DNA from: Pedobacter suwonensis
Lineage (GTDB): Bacteria > Bacteroidota > Bacteroidia > Sphingobacteriales > Sphingobacteriaceae
Direction: 5' to 3'
DNA length: 64,000 nt
Assembly: GCF_900111825.1 (NCBI RefSeq)
Contig: NZ_FOJM01000004.1
Span: 65,361 to 129,360, forward strand
This document shows positions 25,285-34,498 of the stretch, piece after piece. The position numbers and the translations under genes are program-made. Within the stretch, counting starts at the first letter, position 1. Each line of letters begins with the position of its first letter. The notes beneath the pieces are model-generated. The model worked only from the letters and a program-made list of their open reading frames with translations. It did no database searches and had not been told where the DNA came from.

Positions 25285-26037
25285 TTAAAACTTGTCTTTT
25301 GCGGCTTTCATGAAGCGACTGGCAAATACGAAATCGTTCAGTTCCTGAATGTCGGTATGGGCAATTTCCTTATTGCTGCCTTCCCAGAATTTCTTTCCTT
25401 CATGCAGAAACAGAATGTAATCGCCAATCCCCATTACAGAGTTCATATCGTGCGTTACTACAATGGTGGTTGTTTTATATTCTTCAGTAAGTTCCTTGAT
25501 CAGTTCATCAATTACGATGGAAGTTTTCGGATCCAGGCCTGAGTTGGGCTCGTCACAGAAAAGGTATTTTGGGTTCATCGAAATGGCACGTGCAATACCC
25601 ACACGTTTTTTCATACCACCAGATAATTCTGCCGGAAATAATTTGTTTTTGCCAGCCAGGTTTACTCTTTCCAAACAAAAATCAACTCTTTCAAGCTTTT
25701 CCTTTCTGCTTTGATCAGTAAACATGTTTAAAGGAAACATGATGTTCTCTTCAACCGTCATGCTATCAAACAGGGCGGAGCCTTGAAATAACATGCCGAT
25801 TTCTTTACGTACCTCGATACGCTGTTCATAGGTCATAGGTGTAAAGTCGCGACCATCGTACAATACCGATCCAGAATCTGGCTGGTGCAAACCTACCATA
25901 CATTTTAGCAAGGTTGTTTTTCCCGATCCGGAACCGCCAATAATTAAGTTGGTTACACCCTCTTCAAACTTTCCGGAAATGCCTTTTAATACATCGTTTC
26001 CAGAGAATGACTTATAAATATCTTTAATTTCGATCAT
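25285..26037 (-). CDS. mlaF: ABC transporter ATP-binding protein, MlaF-like
   Basis: A 250-residue ABC ATPase of the phospholipid/organic solvent (Mla) type. Walker A is GGSGSGKTTL, the signature LSGGMKKRVGIARA, and Walker B LFCDEPNSGLD; the Pro-Asn-Ser after Walker B is typical of MlaF. The ATG at 26037 overlaps the mlaE stop by one base and gives the family start MIEIKDIYKSF; an upstream ATG at 26070 would add eleven unlikely residues. No MlaD-type MCE protein follows here. Confidence 0.9.
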   Translation of the reverse strand: MIEIKDIYKSFSGNDVLKGISGKFEEGVTNLIIGGSGSGKTTLLKCMVGLHQPDSGSVLYDGRDFTPMTYEQRIEVRKEIGMLFQGSALFDSMTVEENIMFPLNMFTDQSRKEKLERVDFCLERVNLAGKNKLFPAELSGGMKKRVGIARAISMNPKYLFCDEPNSGLDPKTSIVIDELIKELTEEYKTTTIVVTHDMNSVMGIGDYILFLHEGKKFWEGSNKEIAHTDIQELNDFVFASRFMKAAKDKF

Positions 26038-26771
26038 TACAATAACAATTGGGTCACGATATAATCGCAAGCTAAAATAGAAATACAGCTAATTACAACA
26101 GCCCTTGTACTGGCCTGAGAAACTTCAAGTGCACCACCGCGAACATAAAATCCTTCGTACGCCGGAACGGACGTGATGATAAATCCGAATACAAATGCTT
26201 TTACCAGAGCAACGGTAATGGTATAAGGGTTAAAATCGGTGGTAATACCTTGAATATATTCTGCTGGTGTTACCGCGCCGGAAACCGAACCGCCGATATA
26301 ACCACCGGTAATGCTTAAGAACATCGAAATAATAACCAACATGGGTACCATGGTAATGCCCGAAATGATTTTAGGAAGAATTAAATATCCTGGCGCATTA
26401 ATACCCATAATTTCCAATGCGTCAATCTGTTCGGTAACCCGCATAGAACCGATTTCAGATGAAATGGCCGAACCGATTTTTCCTGCCAGTACAATCGCGC
26501 TAATGGTTGGACTCAATTCCAGTATGCTCGAATCACGGTTCACAGAGCCGATAATGGTTTTTGGAATAAAATCACTAACCAACTGGAAAGCAATTTGTAA
26601 AGTCATTACTGCGCCGATAAAAGTAGAAATAATAGCAATTAAACCTAAAGAGCCCACGCCAACATAATCCATCTGTTTGGCGATTTCTTTCAGGTAAATT
26701 TTCATTTTTTCCGGCCTTCTGAATACAGACTTAAGTAGCAGGATGTATCTGCCGAAATTGGTAAAATTCAT
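26037..26771 (-). CDS. mlaE: MlaE-family ABC permease
   Basis: A 244-residue permease of the MlaE family with about five to six membrane segments. The family core is visible: GVGSLGLIAIISTFIGAVM, LSPTISAIVLAGKIGSAISSEIGSMRVTEQIDALEIMGINAP, and the GAVTPAEYIQGIT loop. It acts with the ATPase encoded next (1-base overlap) in retrograde or anterograde phospholipid movement across the envelope. The MCE substrate-binding subunit must be elsewhere. It is divergent from the SDR gene. Confidence 0.92.
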   Translation of the reverse strand: MNFTNFGRYILLLKSVFRRPEKMKIYLKEIAKQMDYVGVGSLGLIAIISTFIGAVMTLQIAFQLVSDFIPKTIIGSVNRDSSILELSPTISAIVLAGKIGSAISSEIGSMRVTEQIDALEIMGINAPGYLILPKIISGITMVPMLVIISMFLSITGGYIGGSVSGAVTPAEYIQGITTDFNPYTITVALVKAFVFGFIITSVPAYEGFYVRGGALEVSQASTRAVVISCISILACDYIVTQLLL

Positions 26772-26918
26772 TCCGTATATATTTGCTTAATTTAAATGAT
26801 TATTCTATACTACTACAAAGAAACGATAAAAAAGTTGGAGCGCTTTGCTAATTACAAAAATATTCGTGGTTTTGAATATAATTATGGTTTTTTGTTAACA
26901 AAAATTAAACCATAAATA

Positions 26919-27608
26919 ATGAAAGCGGTAATAACCGGTGCAACTAAGGGAATTGGTAAAGCTATTGCGGCTAAACTTGCCCAAAACAGATACGATTTAA
27001 TTTTAGTAGCGAGGAGCTTGAGCGACCTCAATAAACTTCGGGAAGAGTTAACCCCTTATGGGAATGTTGTTTTTATCCACGCGGCAGATTTTTCAGCTAA
27101 AGAAGAAGTGTATGCGTTTTTAAATTCGACTACAATTAATCTCGATCAGGTAGATGTTTTAATCAACAATGTAGGCGGCTTTTTTCCCGGCAGTATGCTT
27201 GACGAGGATGACGAAACCTTTGAGAAACAACAACATTTAAATACAAATGCCACTTATTATCTGAGCAAATTTTTTGGAAAAAAAATGCGCTCAGCCAAGC
27301 AGGGCCACATATTCAACATTTGTTCGGTGGCAAGTAAGGTGCCTGCAAAAAATGCCGGAAGTTATAGTGTAACAAAAGCAGCGATGTTGAGTCTTAATCA
27401 TGTATTGCGGCAAGAGTTGGCACCTCACGATGTTAAAGTAACAGCATTTTTGCCAGGCGCTACCAAAACTTCATCATGGGAAGGCACGACAATTCCAGAT
27501 GAAAAATTTGTACAGCCTGAAGATATTGCAGAAACATTATTTACCATTTTGAACTTAAGTAAAGGGGTAAATGTAGATGAGGTTTTAATTACTCCGCTCG
27601 ATTTTTAA
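26919..27608 (+). CDS. Short-chain dehydrogenase/reductase
   Basis: A 229-residue classical SDR. The Rossmann NAD(P) motif is TGATKGIG at residues 7-14, with NNVGG in the middle and the catalytic Tyr-x-x-x-Lys in SYSVTKAA. The substrate is unknown. Only 7 bases separate it from the PspC-domain gene, so the two may be co-transcribed. Confidence 0.9.
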   Translation: MKAVITGATKGIGKAIAAKLAQNRYDLILVARSLSDLNKLREELTPYGNVVFIHAADFSAKEEVYAFLNSTTINLDQVDVLINNVGGFFPGSMLDEDDETFEKQQHLNTNATYYLSKFFGKKMRSAKQGHIFNICSVASKVPAKNAGSYSVTKAAMLSLNHVLRQELAPHDVKVTAFLPGATKTSSWEGTTIPDEKFVQPEDIAETLFTILNLSKGVNVDEVLITPLDF

Positions 27609-27615
27609 ACACAAA

Positions 27616-28323
27616 ATGAACAATATTATGGAAAAGAAGCTTTTTAGAAACGAACACGATAAGATGATTGCCGGTGTAGCTTCGGGACTTGCAGATTATA
27701 TGCAGGTTGAGGTTACCATAATCAGGTTGTTATTTGCATTATCGGCCATATTTATGGCAGGAGGTGGCTTAATTGCCTATATCATCATGTGGATTATTGT
27801 TCCGGTTAACAATGATCCGGCAGCAAGGTTTTCCAGATTTAATGATTATTTTGGTAATAAAAACCCAAATTCACAGCCGTTTGGAACAACCGATCCTTTT
27901 GCAGGTCCCAATAGCCAGGCAAACCAGAATTGGACCCAACCGGTAGACGGCACGCCGAAAACACCTTTCGAAACCCAGCCTGATTTTAGTAAATTCAATA
28001 AATCGAATGATACCGGCCGTACTATAGGCGGATTGGTATTACTGGTAATTGGCTGTTTTTTCCTGATGCGCGAAATGGATTTTATACCTGATTGGTTTAG
28101 TATCCGTAATTTATTCAGGTACATGTGGCCGCTGATATTTATCGCGTTAGGTATAAGTATTATAGCCAAATCAAAAAGAAAAAATGACTGGGCAGCTTTT
28201 CAGCACCAACAGGAAGCTGAAAAACAAAAAACAGCCGATTTTTCTGAAACGATAGTAGAAAACGAACCTGCATCACCGGTTAAAACAGACGATCATTCAA
28301 CATCCGCTAACCCTCAAGTTTAA
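27616..28323 (+). CDS. PspC-domain membrane protein
   Basis: A 235-residue protein with an N-terminal PspC domain (about residues 6-65: LFRNEHDKMIAGVASGLADYMQVEV, then a membrane helix). A Gln/Pro/Asn-rich linker follows, then a second membrane region (about 137-190) and a polar C-terminal tail. PspC proteins act in envelope stress. The start may be the ATG at 27616 or the one four codons later. It precedes a LiaF-like gene by 4 bases, a common Bacteroidota pair. Confidence 0.88.
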   Translation: MNNIMEKKLFRNEHDKMIAGVASGLADYMQVEVTIIRLLFALSAIFMAGGGLIAYIIMWIIVPVNNDPAARFSRFNDYFGNKNPNSQPFGTTDPFAGPNSQANQNWTQPVDGTPKTPFETQPDFSKFNKSNDTGRTIGGLVLLVIGCFFLMREMDFIPDWFSIRNLFRYMWPLIFIALGISIIAKSKRKNDWAAFQHQQEAEKQKTADFSETIVENEPASPVKTDDHSTSANPQV

Positions 28324-28327
28324 AGAA

Positions 28328-29308
28328 ATGAAATTAGATAGATTAATGTGGGGTATCATCCTGCTTTTTATTGGCGGCGTACTCCTACTCGAAAACTTCG
28401 GTGTAATCACTTTTTATTGGCGCAATGTCTGGAGCTTTTGGCCGGTATTTTTGATCATAGCAGGTTTAAATATCCTGTTTAATAAAAATAATTCGCAAAC
28501 AGGAAGCATCATTTCTATTGGTGTTTTAGTGGTGGCCCTTTCTTTTCTTTTTTATAGAGGCCAACAGGTTCCTGAGCGCGGCAGTTGGTGGGGACGTCAG
28601 TTTAAGAAAGATGTCGATATTAATATTGAACATAACAACGATGATGATGACGACGATAATAATAGTGATACATCTTTTAACCATTTAAGTTTATCTGAGC
28701 CTTTTGTGGCGGCAGACAATGCAAAAAAAACAGTATTAAATATTTCCGGAGGTGGTATATCATTCAACCTGGATGGTGAAACCGATGAGTTGATCAATGC
28801 TGACGTAAAGAAAAAACATGGTAACTTTTCTTTAAAGAAATTACTTACCGATAGTGCTACCGTACTGACTTTCCAGATGGATGATAAAAAGAATAAATGG
28901 AATTTTGGCGACGGGGGTAATGATGTTAATTTTAAACTGAACAAAGAAGCCAATTGGGATATTTTGATGAAACTGGGTGCTGGTGAAGCCAACTTTGATT
29001 TTGCAGATTATAAAGTACGTACTTTCCGCTTTGATGGTGGTGCAGCAGCTTTGGATATCAAATTCGGGGATTTATTACCGATAACAGACGTCATCGTAAA
29101 GTCTGGTGTGGCTGATGTAAAAATTAATGTACCTGCAAACTCTGGTTGCCGTATCAAAACCAAAACTGGCTTATCGGCTAAGGATTTCGATGGTTTTGAA
29201 AAATTAAGTGATGGTGTTTACGAAACTTCAAACTATAAAATCTCAACCAAAAAAATCTTTATCAATTTAGATGGTGGATTGAGTAACTTTGAAGTAAGCA
29301 GATATTAG
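28328..29308 (+). CDS. LiaF-like membrane protein (DUF5668 with toast-rack domain)
   Basis: A 326-residue protein: three membrane segments in the first about 80 residues (DRLMWGIILLFIGGVLLLENFG, WSFWPVFLIIAGLNILF), then an Asp/Asn-rich stretch (about residues 95-118, with NNDDDDDDNN), then a beta-rich domain like LiaF/VloA (about 120-326). It is probably a cell-envelope stress sensor or modulator, by family. It sits with the PspC gene upstream and a GYF_2-RDD gene downstream. Confidence 0.82.
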   Translation: MKLDRLMWGIILLFIGGVLLLENFGVITFYWRNVWSFWPVFLIIAGLNILFNKNNSQTGSIISIGVLVVALSFLFYRGQQVPERGSWWGRQFKKDVDINIEHNNDDDDDDNNSDTSFNHLSLSEPFVAADNAKKTVLNISGGGISFNLDGETDELINADVKKKHGNFSLKKLLTDSATVLTFQMDDKKNKWNFGDGGNDVNFKLNKEANWDILMKLGAGEANFDFADYKVRTFRFDGGAAALDIKFGDLLPITDVIVKSGVADVKINVPANSGCRIKTKTGLSAKDFDGFEKLSDGVYETSNYKISTKKIFINLDGGLSNFEVSRY

Positions 29309-29346
29309 AAAGGTAGAAGGTTTTAAGGTTGAGGGTGTAAGGCTTT
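29309..29346. repeat. Dispersed 'aaggtagaaggtt' intergenic repeat
   Basis: Reads as aaaggtagaaggttttaagg then ttgagggtgtaaggc. It belongs to the same family as those in the TPP riboswitch and around hemB. No other function was seen. Confidence 0.45.
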
Positions 29347-29412
29347 ATTCGATCTAACCTTTGTAAATGCTGAACTTACAGTCCTAAAACCGAACAATCC
29401 TGATCCAATCCC

Positions 29413-30024
29413 ATGAATCCTGATCAATATACAGTTGTAATTAATGGAAAGCCGCAAGGACCGTATGATTTAAACGAACTGAAAGATTTAAATATCACTG
29501 CGAATACTTTTATACGTAAACCTGGAATGGACGATTATAAAGAAGCTCACGCAATGTCCGAATTGCGTGAGCTTTTAAGTTTTACTTATCAAAAAACTGC
29601 ACCTCAATATTTCGCTGCTTTTGATCAAAGATTATTGGCTTCGGTGATTGATCATTTTATTATTTTCGGCATCTATACCCTAATTATTTTAACCAGTTAT
29701 ATTTTTATAGAAGGGAAAGATCAGCGGATTATGGCTTTTTTAGTTCCTTTTCCGTTGATATTTTTAGTCAAATTAGTTTACGGCAGCATTGCCGAAGCAG
29801 CTAAAAGCCAGGCAACTATTGGTAAAAAGCTTTTAAACATTAAAGTAACCGATTTAGAAGGTAGCCAGATTTCTTTTGGTGTTTCCTTTGCCAGGAACTT
29901 TTCTAAAATTTTATCCGTAATTCCTGTTTTCTTTGGCTATCTATATAGTTTCCTTAATAAAAAACACCAGTGCTGGCATGATATTGTAGCCAATACTTTG
30001 GTAATTAAAGACAGGCTGATCTGA
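29413..30024 (+). CDS. GYF_2-RDD family membrane protein
   Basis: A 203-residue protein with an N-terminal GYF_2-type domain (residues about 6-55: YTVVINGKPQGPYDLNELKDL) joined to a C-terminal RDD domain. The RDD domain has three membrane helices and the FDQRLLASVIDHFIIFGIYTL and ATIGKKLLNIKVTD motifs. RDD proteins are membrane proteins of mostly unknown role, some linked to transport. The gap to the preceding LiaF-like gene holds an 'aaggtagaaggttt' intergenic repeat. Confidence 0.85.
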   Translation: MNPDQYTVVINGKPQGPYDLNELKDLNITANTFIRKPGMDDYKEAHAMSELRELLSFTYQKTAPQYFAAFDQRLLASVIDHFIIFGIYTLIILTSYIFIEGKDQRIMAFLVPFPLIFLVKLVYGSIAEAAKSQATIGKKLLNIKVTDLEGSQISFGVSFARNFSKILSVIPVFFGYLYSFLNKKHQCWHDIVANTLVIKDRLI

Positions 30025-30099
30025 TCAGAAAAGCAAGGTTAATGCAGTTGTTATTGTTAGTCGGGCTGTACGCTATATCTTTGGCCCGCCATCATTACC

Positions 30100-30510
30100 C
30101 CAGGCCGACAGCCAAAGGATGCCGCTTCCATCCCGTTTATTAAACCTGGGCTGGTGCAAGTATGCCAAGCTCACCTGACATCAAAATCATTAGACCTGAT
30201 GGGAGTGGAAATCCCTTTTGGGTTAGACAGGTTTGTTTCATTAAATATTTCTTCCAAAAGGATTGCAACAAACAGCAGGACCGAACTTAACCCATTATCA
30301 CTGACCTTGCTCTTCAAAAGAGAATGCCAGTTCTTCTATCTACAACACAGGCTCTGATATGTACAGGAAGGCAACACTGGTGCATCTATCTGAGTTACCC
30401 GGCACGTGTGCTGGATCTCTGTCTGGTATTCAACTACGCTCCGGCTGACAGCCAAAGAATGCCGCTACCGTCCCTTTTGAAAACCTGGGTGGTGCAAGCA
30501 TGCTAAACCC
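30100..30510. repeat. Two diverged direct repeats (about 62 bases) in a gene-free gap
   Basis: The gap 30025-30639 holds no credible gene. A unit containing 'gacagccaaaggatgccgct' and 'aacctgggctggtgcaagta' lies at about 30107-30168, and a second with 'gacagccaaagaatgccgct' and 'aacctgggtggtgcaagcat' at about 30447-30505. The two are in the same orientation about 340 bases apart. They may mark a decayed insertion or a dispersed element; translations in all frames are unconvincing. Confidence 0.6.
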
Positions 30511-30624
30511 AATGCATTTATCAAGCGATACTACTTTTCAGTTTTCGAAAAAATTTAAATGTTGTCCTGAAGCACGGGGTCGATTAATTACAACATTCCA
30601 ACATTAAAACATTCCAACAATCCT

Positions 30625-30632
30625 TATCTTTG
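30625..30632 (+). promoter_or_regulatory. -7 box for ispG
   Basis: TATCTTTG fits TAnnTTTG and ends 7 bases before the ispG start codon, implying a very short or leaderless mRNA. No clear -33 TTG was seen at the expected spacing. Confidence 0.4.
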
Positions 30633-30639
30633 CAAACAG

Positions 30640-32619
30640 ATGGAAAATATATTGGCAAAACATGATCTGGATGGCGGATATTGCAGCAGTTTAACCGCTT
30701 ATTCGAGGTACTTAACCCGCGAGGTAAACATTGGTGATATCGCATTGGGTGGACACAATCCGATCCGGATTCAATCAATGACGACCACCGATACGATGGA
30801 TACTTTGGGTACGGTAGAGCAGACCATCCGCATGGTAGAATCCGGCTGTGAATATGTGCGTATTACTGCACCAAGCATTAAAGAAGCCGAAAATCTGGCC
30901 AATATTAAAAAAGAACTGCGTTTTCGCGGTTATAACGTTCCATTAATTGCCGATATCCATTTTACACCAAATGCTGCCGAAATGGCTGCCCGTATTGTAG
31001 AAAAAGTACGGGTTAACCCAGGCAACTATGCAGATAAAAAGAAATTTGAAAACATAGAATATACGCAGGACGCTTACAATGCGGAGTTAAGCCGGATTTA
31101 TAAAAAGTTTATCCCTTTGGTGAAAATCTGTAAAGAATACGGTACCGCCATGCGCATTGGCACCAACCATGGTTCACTTTCTGATCGGATTATGAGTCAT
31201 TATGGCGATACTCCACGGGGTATGGTCGAATCGGCAATGGAGTTTATCCGCATGTGCGAAGACCAGAATTATTATAACCTGGTGATTTCAATGAAAGCCA
31301 GCAATACACAGGTTATGGTTCAGGCCTATCGCTTACTGGTAGAAACTATGGCTAAAGAAGGGATGAATTATCCTTTGCATTTGGGTGTAACTGAAGCTGG
31401 CGACGGTGAAGACGGTCGAATTAAATCAGCCGTTGGTATCGGAACTTTATTGGAAGACGGTTTAGGCGATACCATCCGCGTTTCTTTAACCGAAGATCCT
31501 GAATTTGAAGCACCGGTAGCTAAAGCTCTAGCAGACCGTTATGCTTTAAGAAGTCCGAAGTCCGAAGTCATAAGTCCGGAGTCGATAGCTCATCGCTCAT
31601 CGCTGAGCGCTCCGCGCCCTACTTATAGTCCTTACGAATACAACCGCCGTATAACTACTCCTGTACAACATATCGGCGGACATCACCATCCGGTAGTGAT
31701 GATTGATGTTTCGAAAGAAAATTTAAAAGATCCTTATTTTTTAAGTTCGGTTGGTTATCACTATAGTGCAGGTTTAGATAAATATAATCTGGCAGATCAG
31801 GCTTGCGATTTAGCTTATTTAGGAGATAATCTGCCATCTTTCTCTTTCCCGGGAAATTTAAAACAGGTTTATAATTACCAAACGTGGCTAAAACTTCAGG
31901 ATAACAATAACTGTCATCCGCTATTCTCTTTAGAAGAATTTATCAAAGCTGATCATAAAGATGATCTGTTAAACTTTGTTGAGGTTGATGCGAAAGCATT
32001 CCAACTTTCCAATATTCCAACATTTGAACCTAATGTTGTCCTGATTTTAAAAACGTCTGCATCACACGGCATGGCTGAACAAAGGGCCCTTTTTGTTGAA
32101 TTGCAGGAAAAAAATATTCAGGTTCCGGTAATTATAAAAAGAACTTACCAGGATGTAGATGCCGATCATTTAATGCTTTATGCTGCCACCGATCTTGGTG
32201 CCCTGCTTACTGATGGTTTTGGCGATGGGGTTTGGATTGATGCTGAAGGACAAAATCTTTCACTGATCAATTCAACCAGTTTCGGCATTTTGCAGGCCAC
32301 CCGAACAAGAATCAGTAAAACAGAGTACATCTCTTGCCCCAGCTGCGGACGAACGCTTTTCGATCTGCAGGAAACCACGCAATTGATCCGTTCCCGTACC
32401 GACCATTTAAAAGGAATAAAAATAGGCATCATGGGCTGTATTGTTAATGGTCCCGGAGAAATGGCTGATGCGGATTATGGCTATGTAGGTACCGGACCCG
32501 ATAAGATTACGTTATATCGTGGCAAAGAAGTGGTAAAGAAAAATGTAACCACAGCTTACGCTTTGGATGAACTGATCGATATCATCAAAGGAGATGGCAA
32601 CTGGGTAGAAAAGGTTTAA
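30640..32619 (+). CDS. ispG: 4-hydroxy-3-methylbut-2-en-1-yl diphosphate synthase, large form
   Basis: IspG (GcpE) converts methylerythritol cyclodiphosphate to HMBPP in the non-mevalonate isoprenoid pathway. The 659-residue form is the large type seen in Bacteroidota and plants, with an extra domain between the N-terminal barrel (to about residue 300) and the C-terminal [4Fe-4S] domain (about 550-650). Iron-sulphur ligands are in CPSCGRTLFDL and IMGCIVNGPGEM. Residues about 304-328 are encoded by repeat-like DNA ('aagtccgaagtccgaagtca') and look like an in-frame insertion. It is preceded by a TATCTTTG box 8 bases from the ATG and stands alone. Confidence 0.95.
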   Translation: MENILAKHDLDGGYCSSLTAYSRYLTREVNIGDIALGGHNPIRIQSMTTTDTMDTLGTVEQTIRMVESGCEYVRITAPSIKEAENLANIKKELRFRGYNVPLIADIHFTPNAAEMAARIVEKVRVNPGNYADKKKFENIEYTQDAYNAELSRIYKKFIPLVKICKEYGTAMRIGTNHGSLSDRIMSHYGDTPRGMVESAMEFIRMCEDQNYYNLVISMKASNTQVMVQAYRLLVETMAKEGMNYPLHLGVTEAGDGEDGRIKSAVGIGTLLEDGLGDTIRVSLTEDPEFEAPVAKALADRYALRSPKSEVISPESIAHRSSLSAPRPTYSPYEYNRRITTPVQHIGGHHHPVVMIDVSKENLKDPYFLSSVGYHYSAGLDKYNLADQACDLAYLGDNLPSFSFPGNLKQVYNYQTWLKLQDNNNCHPLFSLEEFIKADHKDDLLNFVEVDAKAFQLSNIPTFEPNVVLILKTSASHGMAEQRALFVELQEKNIQVPVIIKRTYQDVDADHLMLYAATDLGALLTDGFGDGVWIDAEGQNLSLINSTSFGILQATRTRISKTEYISCPSCGRTLFDLQETTQLIRSRTDHLKGIKIGIMGCIVNGPGEMADADYGYVGTGPDKITLYRGKEVVKKNVTTAYALDELIDIIKGDGNWVEKV

Positions 32620-32659
32620 TTGTTATTGTTGGAATGGCAAAGTAAGCCCTGGTCTGTGT

Positions 32660-32825
32660 CCTCACAGACTGCTATGCTGTCATCCTGCGCAGTGAAGAAT
32701 CCATATACTGGTATTGCCGAGTTATAAACTACTGCGGCATTATCAATACTAGCATATTTTCAACATCGATATTCTCACAGAAGATTCTTCATTGCATCCG
32801 ATAGCAATCGGATCAGAATGACAAG
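32660..32825. repeat. REP-like palindromic repeat between ispG and MscS gene
   Basis: 'Tgtcatcctgcgcagtgaag' near 32679 faces 'cagaagattcttcattgcat' and 'cggatcagaatgaca' near 32777-32822. The two ends are roughly inverted copies of the window-wide gtcatcctga/tcagaatgac family. It may act as a transcript 3' end for ispG. Confidence 0.55.
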
Positions 32826-32865
32826 ACCATTTAATTTTCTAACCAATAAATCCTAAATTGCCTTG

Positions 32866-34140
32866 ATGAAGATTCCGGAGTTTCAATACCTCTTTAATGA
32901 ACTTAAAAACTGGCTGGCCGGTAAAGGCCTTGCAGGTAACGAACTCATTTATTCTTATTTTCTGATCGGGCTTGTTGCAGTTATTTTATTCTTATTTGTA
33001 ACCATTTTGGTAACCAGACAGGTGTTTATCGTTGTGGTAAAAAGGGCCAAAACTAAGTCAGACTGGCAAAAAGCGTTATTCGAATTTCGTGTTTTTAGGG
33101 CTTTTGCCTTAATTTTTGGCGCTTATATCATTTATAATGTTGTTCCATACCTTTTTGTCTATTTTAAAAACTGGCATTTTTATGCTTTGATTCTGGCAAA
33201 AATCTACATGGTTTTGGCTGTCATGTTTGCTGTAAATGCGTTTTTGAATGCGGTGGTTTCTATCATGGAATCATCAAAGAAATATGCCGATAAACCCATC
33301 AGAAGCTATAAACAGGTAGCTAAAATTGTATTTTACATCGTTGGTTTCGTACTTATTCTTTCGATTATTCTTGGCGAATCTCCGGTATATGTTTTCGGTG
33401 GTTTTGGCGCAGTAACAGCTGTTTTTATCCTGGTTTTCAGAGATCCTATCTTAGGTTTTGTAGCATCGGTACAAATGAGTGCTATTGATCTGGTTAGGGT
33501 TGGCGACTGGATCACAGTAGAAAAATATGGTGCCGATGGCGAGGTAACGGAAATTAATTTAACCACCATTAAAGTGCGCAATTGGGATAAAACCGTAACC
33601 ATTGTGCCAAGTTATGCAATAGTTAGTGAATCGTTTAAGAATTGGCGGGCGATGGAAGAAAGTGAAGGCAGGCGGATTAAACGGCATATCAATATTAAAA
33701 TTTCGAGTATTAAATTCTGCGATGAGGAACTGATCGGTAGGTTGCAGAGCATCGATTTTCTTAAAGATTACCTTCGGGAAACCCAGGCTTTTATTGAACG
33801 TTACAATGCAGAAAATACAGTAAACCCTAACAATCTGGTGAACGGTCGCCACATGACCAATATTGGTACTTTTAGGGTGTATGCAGAAAAATATCTGGAA
33901 AGCAATCCCTATATCAATAAGGAGCTTACTTTTATGGTGCGCCAGTTGCAGGCCACAGAAAATGGACTGCCGATTGAAATTTACGTGTTTTCTAAAGAAA
34001 AGGCCTTAAAGCGTTTTGAAGAAGTAGCTGCCGATATTTTTGACCACTTGCTGGCAGCGGTACCATACTTCGACTTAGAGATTTTCCAAAGCCCGAGTGG
34101 TAGCGATATGCGTAATTTTGTAAGGAGAGGGGATGATTAA
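32866..34140 (+). CDS. Mechanosensitive channel, MscS family (YbdG-like)
   Basis: A 424-residue inner-membrane channel of the MscS superfamily, closest in layout to YbdG-type miniconductance channels. About five membrane helices lie in residues 20-185, followed by the pore-lining helix and the beta domain (GGFGAVTAVFILVFRDPILGFVASVQMS, then RVGDWITV). The cytoplasmic part has the YbdG-like stretch GRRIKRHINIKISSIKFC. The ATG at 32866 follows an in-frame TTG at 32863 that is unlikely to be used. The gene ends in an 8-base overlap with the next small gene. It protects cells from hypo-osmotic shock, by family. Confidence 0.9.
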   Translation: MKIPEFQYLFNELKNWLAGKGLAGNELIYSYFLIGLVAVILFLFVTILVTRQVFIVVVKRAKTKSDWQKALFEFRVFRAFALIFGAYIIYNVVPYLFVYFKNWHFYALILAKIYMVLAVMFAVNAFLNAVVSIMESSKKYADKPIRSYKQVAKIVFYIVGFVLILSIILGESPVYVFGGFGAVTAVFILVFRDPILGFVASVQMSAIDLVRVGDWITVEKYGADGEVTEINLTTIKVRNWDKTVTIVPSYAIVSESFKNWRAMEESEGRRIKRHINIKISSIKFCDEELIGRLQSIDFLKDYLRETQAFIERYNAENTVNPNNLVNGRHMTNIGTFRVYAEKYLESNPYINKELTFMVRQLQATENGLPIEIYVFSKEKALKRFEEVAADIFDHLLAAVPYFDLEIFQSPSGSDMRNFVRRGDD

Positions 34141-34498
34141 TGTCTTCGAAATCAATGCTATGGAAATAAAAATTGCAACAAATATTGACACGGATATATT
34201 TTATGCAGTAATTAAATTCTTAAAAGAAAATGGTTGGGAATTAACTATCGAATATGATGAAAATCTTTTTGATAAAGGAGTTGATTTTGATTTTTATCGA
34301 TTTGAAAAAAATACAGAAACCGTATTATTAGTATGGAATAACTGGTTCGAAGGAGAAATTAAAGCAACTAAAGAAATACTGAATGAAATTGCTAAACATT
34401 TTAACTGCACCTTAGAATACGGAATTCCAGAATATTTACACGAGCAGAATATAATTAATGATTTGAAACCACTACTTAAATTCAAAAAGAAGCATTAA
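34133..34498 (+). CDS. Small acidic protein of unknown function
   Basis: A 121-residue soluble acidic protein with no recognised family. Its start at 34133 overlaps the channel gene by 8 bases and follows an AAGGAG Shine-Dalgarno-like word; an ATG nine codons later is an alternative. It has a compact alpha/beta look (ATNIDTDIFYAVIKFLKENGWELTI, then VLLVWNNWFEGEIKAT), reminiscent of small immunity-type proteins, but this is only an impression. Its stop overlaps the converging decayed UPF0158 gene. Confidence 0.6.
   Translation: MINVFEINAMEIKIATNIDTDIFYAVIKFLKENGWELTIEYDENLFDKGVDFDFYRFEKNTETVLLVWNNWFEGEIKATKEILNEIAKHFNCTLEYGIPEYLHEQNIINDLKPLLKFKKKH

Noticed and set aside
30154..30506. Two small overlapping frames (67 and 60 residues)
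   Set aside because: They overlap each other and the direct repeats and show no family resemblance.
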